From JAIPIY01 sp964489785 (lineage in GTDB: Bacteria > Patescibacteriota > Minisyncoccia > Phycocordibacterales > UBA1006): a stretch of DNA of 6,753 bases. How positions within the stretch are numbered: the first letter of the stretch is position 1; each line of letters starts with the position of its first letter. This document shows positions 1-4,155 of this stretch, piece by piece. The DNA lies in assembly GCA_964489785.1 (NCBI GenBank), contig CAZAZY010000028.1, positions 1 through 6,753 of the forward strand. Reading direction: 5' to 3'. The position numbers and the translations under genes were made by a program. Under the pieces are notes generated by a model. The model did not search any database, was not told the origin of the DNA, and was given only the letters and a program-made list of their open reading frames with translations.

Positions 1-24
1 TGTGCAAAGAATTGGTCCAAATCA

Positions 25-53
25 AGATTACCATATAAACTAAAATATGTCTA
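25..53 (-). promoter_or_regulatory. Possible promoter reading out of the window
   Basis: On the minus strand, TAGACA (48-53, one mismatch to TTGACA) is followed by 17 bases and TAATCT (25-30), with TGG just before it as an extended -10. It lies in the AT-rich spacer after the exonuclease stop and would serve a gene beyond position 1, which cannot be seen. AT-rich DNA yields such matches by chance, so this is tentative. Confidence 0.4.
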
Positions 54-74
54 ATATTGGTTTACAAAATCTTT

Positions 75-620
75 TTACAAGTTCATGAGTTTTTCGTATA
101 TCTCCATCGTAGCCCGGGCATCTGCCAATGCGGTATGAGCACGTTCATTTACAATCCCAAACCGTTTACATAAAAATCCTAATGATAATCTGGTTTCAGG
201 TTCTTGTAATAATTTTACATATGCCAGAGAAAGAGTATCCAATTTATGATAATGCATTTTTGATTCTTTATTGTAATCACGGAAAGCTTTTTCCAGAAAC
301 ATCGCATCAAATGACACGTTATGTGCAACCATGCTGGCACCTTCGGTTTTATCTATTAACATTTGTAATGCTTGATCAGGAGTATACGCAAACATCCATG
401 CAGATGCATCATATCTATTAATACGCAAAGCTTCAGGATCAGCATGTTCGATATGTTGTGGTTGCACCTTGATATCTAATTCATGCAACACAGACAAAGA
501 AATTTTTCCAGAGATTTCTGTCTGTTCTACTACGATACATCCAATCTCAAGAATCTCGTGCTTGGTAATATCAAGCCCAGTTGTTTCAACATCAATAAAT
601 GCAAGTTTTTTTGTAGCCAT
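75..620 (-). CDS. DnaQ-like DEDDh 3'-5' exonuclease
   Basis: A 181-residue single-domain cytoplasmic nuclease of the DnaQ/RNase T superfamily, which removes nucleotides from 3' ends using two metal ions. All five catalytic residues are visible: D10 and E12 in FIDVETTGLD (ExoI), D105 in MVAHNVSFDAMFL (ExoII), and H162 and D167 in ERAHTALADARATMEIY (ExoIII). KLDTLSLA (126-133) is also typical of the epsilon-like branch. The length fits a stand-alone domain; there is no polymerase-binding tail like that of E. coli epsilon and no helicase or UvrC-like fusion. It could be the proofreading subunit of DNA polymerase III, a repair exonuclease or an RNA-trimming enzyme; the sequence does not decide. 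It starts 6 bases after the mltG stop with no Shine-Dalgarno sequence, suggesting translational coupling. Stop TAA at 75-77; no terminator hairpin is visible in the 74 bases that follow. Confidence 0.93.
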   Translation of the reverse strand: MATKKLAFIDVETTGLDITKHEILEIGCIVVEQTEISGKISLSVLHELDIKVQPQHIEHADPEALRINRYDASAWMFAYTPDQALQMLIDKTEGASMVAHNVSFDAMFLEKAFRDYNKESKMHYHKLDTLSLAYVKLLQEPETRLSLGFLCKRFGIVNERAHTALADARATMEIYEKLMNL

Positions 621-626
621 AAATAA

Positions 627-1592
627 TTATCGTAAATAAAGGTTTTTATTTCGAACATGATCATCATGAGTTATACCATAATGAATAATCCCCTTTTTAT
701 CGTGTAAATAAAAAAAATAGTTCGTTTCCTTAGGATACAGGGCGGCACGCAAAGATGCAAGCCCTGGATTTCCTATTGGTGTTGGAGGTAGTCCTTTGTT
801 AGTATAAGTATTATATAATGCAGGAGTTCGTAAATCATCTATTGTCAATTGTGAACTGGTTTTTCCAAGATACACTAAAAACGGCGCGTCTACCTGCAAT
901 GGCATATCGATGCGAATTCTATTCCATAAAATTCCAGAGACGATTGGACGTTCTTCGTCAGTTATCGCTTCACGTTCGATCAGGGATGCCATGATTACAA
1001 TTTCTTTCAGAGATCGCCCCGATGCATCAATATCTTTTTGCAGTGGTGCTATTTTTTTTTCAAATTGTGCACGCAATTTTTCTACAAATTCTGGTATAGT
1101 AACACCCTCTTGAATACTATATGTATCAGGAAAAAGAAATCCTTCGTGCGAAGAAGCGTGCTGTATAAAATCCTCTTTTGACCCTACTCCCTTTTCTTCT
1201 ATCAATGCGCCAATCTGTGCAACCGTGTAACCTTCGGGAATTGTAATAGATCGTTGTTCCATACCAAAATCCCCGTCAGTAATGCGTTCTACAACACGAA
1301 ATAATGATGATCGTTTTTCAAAAAGATAATCACCCGCAACAACAGAGCCTTCTAATGAACGCATGATTAACAGTATTTGAAATAACTGGGGTGATTGTAT
1401 AATATTTTCATCTTGTAATTGTTTACCAATGGTTTGCACCGATGAACCCGGTACAATACTGACAACAGTATTTGATTCAAAAGAAAATGGTGCAGAAATT
1501 GACCACACCAAACAAATACCTACCACAATTGATAGCGAGGTAATGAATAGACGATACCCATTCCTATTTTCAGGTATAAAAGAAGGTAACAT
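627..1592 (-). CDS. mltG: MltG, endolytic peptidoglycan transglycosylase
   Basis: A 321-residue inner-membrane enzyme of the YceG/MltG family, which cleaves nascent glycan strands within the chain and so sets strand ends during cell wall growth. A single transmembrane segment lies at about 14-32, with the catalytic part outside the membrane. A LysM-like N-terminal part spans about 42-105 (VSIVPGSSVQTIGKQLQDE). The catalytic domain carries EGFLFPDTY (150-158), ASLIEREA (202-209) with the expected catalytic Glu206 (E218 in E. coli), NRIRIDMPLQVDAPFLVYLG, and the family signature TPALYNTYTNKGLPPTPIGNPG (257-278). The chain ends at HYGITHDDHVRNKNLYL, as is usual for the family, so the gene is complete and of normal length. 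It sits 4 bases after the membrane protein and 6 bases before the exonuclease, implying one mRNA. Its presence shows that the organism makes or remodels peptidoglycan. Confidence 0.96.
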   Translation of the reverse strand: MLPSFIPENRNGYRLFITSLSIVVGICLVWSISAPFSFESNTVVSIVPGSSVQTIGKQLQDENIIQSPQLFQILLIMRSLEGSVVAGDYLFEKRSSLFRVVERITDGDFGMEQRSITIPEGYTVAQIGALIEEKGVGSKEDFIQHASSHEGFLFPDTYSIQEGVTIPEFVEKLRAQFEKKIAPLQKDIDASGRSLKEIVIMASLIEREAITDEERPIVSGILWNRIRIDMPLQVDAPFLVYLGKTSSQLTIDDLRTPALYNTYTNKGLPPTPIGNPGLASLRAALYPKETNYFFYLHDKKGIIHYGITHDDHVRNKNLYLR

Positions 1593-1596
1593 GAAA

Positions 1597-2883
1597 TTAT
1601 CCTATAGGTAGATTACTTGGCGGTTCTGCGCTACGAGATTCAACGCGTTCAATGCTTGGACTTTCAGATACACGTCCAGGAAAATGAAAAATAGTTGCGA
1701 TCTCTTCGGTATTTAAAACAAAGGATTGGGGCTGCAAATTAGGGACAAAAAAAGATGGCCAGGGTGAAGCAGTAGATCTCTCCAACCTTGGGTAAAAGAA
1801 TTCTCGATCACGATATTGTTGTAACATATCTGTTTTTAATTTGAAAATCTTTTTACCATAAGGATCTTGCCAGGAAGATAATCCCGTTCCTTTTCTTCTT
1901 TCTAATGAATTGTTTGTTTGCGCAGCAAACTGTCTAAATAATAATCGAATATTTCTACGCATACTATTAAAATCAATTTCTGAGCATACTCCCTTTTTTC
2001 CTAATGCAACAACGCGTATGCCCGTATCAAAACCTAGCTTGTCTAATTTACGATATACCGACAACACATCTTCCTTCACAAGGTCGGGTAATTTAATTTC
2101 AATAGTACCATCTTCTTTTTTTACTGTATAAGAAGATTGTAACGATTGCAAAAACTCCTGCCCCTCATCAATCCAATTATGAGAACCAAACCAGCTTCCC
2201 TTGTTAGGGTATTTTTTTACTGAAGGACGAATAAGAATTTGAATCCATACCTGTTGACCTTTTCCTAATGAACCCAACGCTTCGACAGTTGATGAGATGG
2301 TGTCTACTTTTTGATTTTCTTTTGTCCCTGGCTTATCAAGACCTAGGTCAACGTACGTACGTAATGGAAAAAATTCTGGTTTTGAAAGACCAAATTCTGT
2401 TCCCCATAAATACCAACTTCCATCAGGGGTAATTGCATAAGGTCCTTTGTATACATAATCACCTTCTTCTGAAATTTCCTGCACGCGCGACTGAGGATAC
2501 TGTGCGTAAATTTGAGATTTTACCAAACTAACCAATCGTGACGGAGTTCGAATAAAAAAATGAACACGCCCTTCGATAGAAACAATTTCCAAAGAAAACC
2601 ATAACGGCACCTGCCCATCGACCCATGTTGCCCATAAATCTTTGTTTGTGTGCTGATATAACGCATTAGAAAGAATCATTTCAATAGCCAATGGGGTTCT
2701 TTCAATATCACGAGGAATTTGTACTTCTAATAATGTCCATGTAATACCTGAAATAAATTTCTGCTGGTTATAGTGCAACCATATTTTCATGAAGGCATAG
2801 AAAATAATACCCCCAAGCCACAAAGGAGAAGTTTTCAAAAGAAGATCAAATATAAATTGCAGAACAGTGGTAACAATTTCCAT
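1597..2883 (-). CDS. Membrane-anchored protein resembling the N-terminal part of VirD4/VirB4-like ATPases
   Basis: A 428-residue protein of unestablished function. One hydrophobic region near the N-terminus (about residues 3-36, including SPLWLGGIIFYAFMKIWL) should anchor it in the membrane; the rest is soluble, probably cytoplasmic. Recognisable stretches are WTLLEVQIPRDIERTPLAIE, the aromatic WYLWGTEFGL, VWIQILIRP and, near the C-terminus, FVLNTEEIATIFHFPGR followed by ERVESRSAEPPSNLPIG. From memory, these resemble the region preceding the motor domain in type IV secretion/conjugation-like ATPases of Patescibacteria; here the chain ends where an ATPase would begin, and no Walker motifs are present. 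I chose the ATG at 2883: the alternative in-frame TTG at 2913 would add 10 residues but lies upstream of the TATAAT box. No Shine-Dalgarno precedes either start. It is first in a cluster with mltG (4-base gap). It could be a divisome or envelope protein instead; the function is not proven. Confidence 0.8.
   Translation of the reverse strand: MEIVTTVLQFIFDLLLKTSPLWLGGIIFYAFMKIWLHYNQQKFISGITWTLLEVQIPRDIERTPLAIEMILSNALYQHTNKDLWATWVDGQVPLWFSLEIVSIEGRVHFFIRTPSRLVSLVKSQIYAQYPQSRVQEISEEGDYVYKGPYAITPDGSWYLWGTEFGLSKPEFFPLRTYVDLGLDKPGTKENQKVDTISSTVEALGSLGKGQQVWIQILIRPSVKKYPNKGSWFGSHNWIDEGQEFLQSLQSSYTVKKEDGTIEIKLPDLVKEDVLSVYRKLDKLGFDTGIRVVALGKKGVCSEIDFNSMRRNIRLLFRQFAAQTNNSLERRKGTGLSSWQDPYGKKIFKLKTDMLQQYRDREFFYPRLERSTASPWPSFFVPNLQPQSFVLNTEEIATIFHFPGRVSESPSIERVESRSAEPPSNLPIG
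1600..1603 (-). promoter_or_regulatory. Shine-Dalgarno site of mltG
   Basis: AGGA on the minus strand lies 7 bases before the mltG ATG, inside the last codons of the upstream gene. It is the only clear ribosome binding site among the four genes whose starts are visible, and it supports the ATG at 1592 as the mltG start. Confidence 0.6.
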
Positions 2884-2893
2884 AGATACATCT

Positions 2894-2899
2894 ATTATA
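2894..2899 (-). promoter_or_regulatory. -10 box for the three-gene cluster
   Basis: A perfect TATAAT lies on the minus strand between the terminator at 2924-2951 and the ATG at 2883. Transcription would start near 2887, only a few bases before the ATG, giving a nearly leaderless mRNA. No good -35 box is seen at 16-18 bases upstream (the 17-base position reads TAGCAT), so the promoter is incomplete by consensus. The terminator upstream means the cluster needs a promoter here or must rely on read-through. Confidence 0.5.
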
Positions 2900-2923
2900 A
2901 TACGGGAATACAAAAGATGCTAG

Positions 2924-2951
2924 AAAACAAAAACCCCACAGTATTGTGGGG
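2924..2951 (-). terminator. Intrinsic terminator of the HTH gene
   Basis: A perfect 7-pair stem, CCCCACA (2934-2940) with TGTGGGG (2945-2951) and a 4-base loop, begins 8 bases after the HTH gene's stop. On the minus strand it is followed directly by TTTTTGTTTT, the standard layout of a Rho-independent terminator. A weaker T-rich stretch on the other side (ATTTTGTT) could give some termination of plus-strand transcripts. It separates the HTH gene from the downstream three-gene cluster. Confidence 0.92.
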
Positions 2952-2959
2952 AGATTTTG

Positions 2960-3997
2960 TTAGACGATAGTGTAGGTACCATCAGAAAGTTTTTTGAAGT
3001 GTTTTGGATTTTGTAGGTTTACCAAAACGGTATTTTTCTTAAGATATCTTTCTTTAAGAACACGATCAATAATTTCTTCTTTTGTCATTGCGCCTTCTCG
3101 GTCTAGAATATCCCGAATAACATCCCGAACAACACCACCACGGTAACCCCATTCTTTTAATGCGTACATACCACGACCCACTAATACAAAACGAGGATCT
3201 TTGATAAGCTCATTATGACATGTTGCCATGTGTGTTTTTCTTCCAAAGGTAGTTGTGATTTCTTTTGCTACTTCGCGGAAGTGCATAGGAGATCCATGTT
3301 TTCGCATAATAAGATATGCATAGTCTTTTACTCCGCGCACTTTGATGTTAGAAGAATCTGAACGACCCCATTCACCCAATGGGTTTTTAGAAAGTTTTTT
3401 TGATAATGCCAACCATCGTTTTAATATTTCAGGAGATTTTGCATGGTGTGCAATGTCTGTATGTAATTCATTAATAAAGTGTTCAATAATTTCAGCCTCT
3501 GAAACAAGATGTTCATGGGTGAATTTTTCATGTAGTGCATGCAACGCATTGTGTACATGATTCGCAACTTTTTCATCGATATGCCAACGTGCTTTGAAAT
3601 GACCATCATCTTTATGTTTTGTGAATGTTTCGTTCGCTAACACTAAATGAAAATGAAAATGATTCTGAGTTACTTTGTCTTTTGACAAAGATGATAATAA
3701 TTCATCTTCATGAACAATACCTCCAAAATCTTCGAGAATAGATTCAAGACTTTGGTACAGAGGAGCTTCTTCTTCAAAAGCTTTTGATTTACGCAAAGTG
3801 TCCAAAGCAAGACGTTCGATTTGTCGTACTCGTTCACGAGTAATACCATATCGAGTTCCAATAGCTTCGAGTGTTTTTTGATCCTCGCTTGTAAGACCAA
3901 ATCGTTCTGTTAATACATCGCGAGCTCGGTCTCCCAATCCGCGAAGAATTTTTTGTGTGCTCTTTTTAGGAGCAATACGGGTTTGTGAAGTAGGCAT
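2960..3997 (-). CDS. Sigma-region-4-like / HARE-HTH DNA-binding protein
   Basis: A 345-residue predicted cytoplasmic transcription-associated protein. Residues about 22-71 match sigma-70 region 4: the stretch TLEAIGTRYGITRERVRQIE (42-61) is nearly the housekeeping-sigma 4.2 helix-turn-helix that contacts the -35 element. Regions 1-3 of a sigma factor are absent, so it is unlikely to be a working sigma by itself. Residues about 226-283 (from AYLIMRKHGSPMHFREVAKE to GRGMYALKEWG) resemble the HARE-HTH winged helix found in the RNA polymerase delta subunit and other chromatin or restriction-linked proteins. Residues 287-345 look like a further winged helix ending in DGTYTIV. The middle, 113-185, is very rich in histidine (16 of 73). 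It has its own promoter and terminator, so it is a single-gene unit between uvrA and the mltG cluster. Domain calls are confident; the biological role (promoter-bound regulator, polymerase accessory factor) is inference. Confidence 0.9.
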   Translation of the reverse strand: MPTSQTRIAPKKSTQKILRGLGDRARDVLTERFGLTSEDQKTLEAIGTRYGITRERVRQIERLALDTLRKSKAFEEEAPLYQSLESILEDFGGIVHEDELLSSLSKDKVTQNHFHFHLVLANETFTKHKDDGHFKARWHIDEKVANHVHNALHALHEKFTHEHLVSEAEIIEHFINELHTDIAHHAKSPEILKRWLALSKKLSKNPLGEWGRSDSSNIKVRGVKDYAYLIMRKHGSPMHFREVAKEITTTFGRKTHMATCHNELIKDPRFVLVGRGMYALKEWGYRGGVVRDVIRDILDREGAMTKEEIIDRVLKERYLKKNTVLVNLQNPKHFKKLSDGTYTIV

Positions 3998-4055
3998 ATC
4001 ACTAAAAAACTAAATTATTAATATTGTTCATAAAAACAAATAAATTCACCCCTGC

Positions 4056-4084
4056 ATAGTAGCATCACTGCAGAAAAAAGTCAA
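4056..4084 (-). promoter_or_regulatory. Sigma-70-type promoter for the HTH gene
   Basis: On the minus strand, TTGACT (4079-4084) is followed by a 17-base spacer and TACTAT (4056-4061), preceded by TGC, which gives an extended -10. The expected transcript start is near 4049, leaving a leader of about 50 bases before the ATG at 3997. A 5-base inverted repeat CTGCA/TGCAG (4052-4056 and 4069-4073) brackets the -10 region and could be an operator half-site pair, though it is short. No clear Shine-Dalgarno sequence precedes the ATG. Confidence 0.75.
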
Positions 4085-4131
4085 ATATATACCAGGTCTT
4101 TTTATCCTCTATGGACACATATCAAATATAT
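4081..4131. repeat. Pair of 10-base direct repeats (TCAAATATAT)
   Basis: The plus-strand decamer TCAAATATAT occurs at 4081-4090 and again at 4122-4131, 41 bases apart start to start, close to four helical turns. The first copy overlaps the -35 box of the promoter at 4056-4084. It could be a pair of regulator sites or AT-rich UP-like DNA. The sequence is low in complexity, so coincidence is possible. Confidence 0.3.
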
Positions 4132-4133
4132 CC
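4113..4133 (-). other. Possible RNA hairpin just after uvrA
   Basis: Read on the minus strand, GGATATAT and ATGTGTCC can form an 8-pair stem around a 5-base loop, about 22 bases after the uvrA stop. Two of the pairs are G-U, so the fold works only in the minus-strand transcript. No T-run follows, so it is not a classical intrinsic terminator. It might be a 3'-end stabilising stem or simply chance in AT-rich DNA. I see no better uvrA terminator in the spacer. Confidence 0.25.
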
Positions 4134-4155
4134 TATTAACCAAGGCTTTTTTGAC

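Noticed and set aside
11..20. TTGG-T-CCAA inverted repeat near the left edge.
   Set aside because: The arms are only four bases with no supporting context, which is expected by chance.
128..421. A 97-codon plus-strand open frame opposite the exonuclease gene.
   Set aside because: It is a mirror of a gene whose catalytic motifs are all intact on the other strand, and its product has no recognisable domain or start signal.
2341..2362. ACCTAGGT palindrome followed by a triple ACGT tandem (ACGTACGTACGT).
   Set aside because: It lies inside the membrane protein gene and simply encodes the plausible Leu-Arg-Thr-Tyr-Val-Asp stretch; there is no partner element or sign of a binding site.
4135..4155. 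T-rich stretch and CCAAGG after the uvrA stop considered as an intrinsic terminator.
   Set aside because: There is no stable stem directly before the T-run in the transcript direction.
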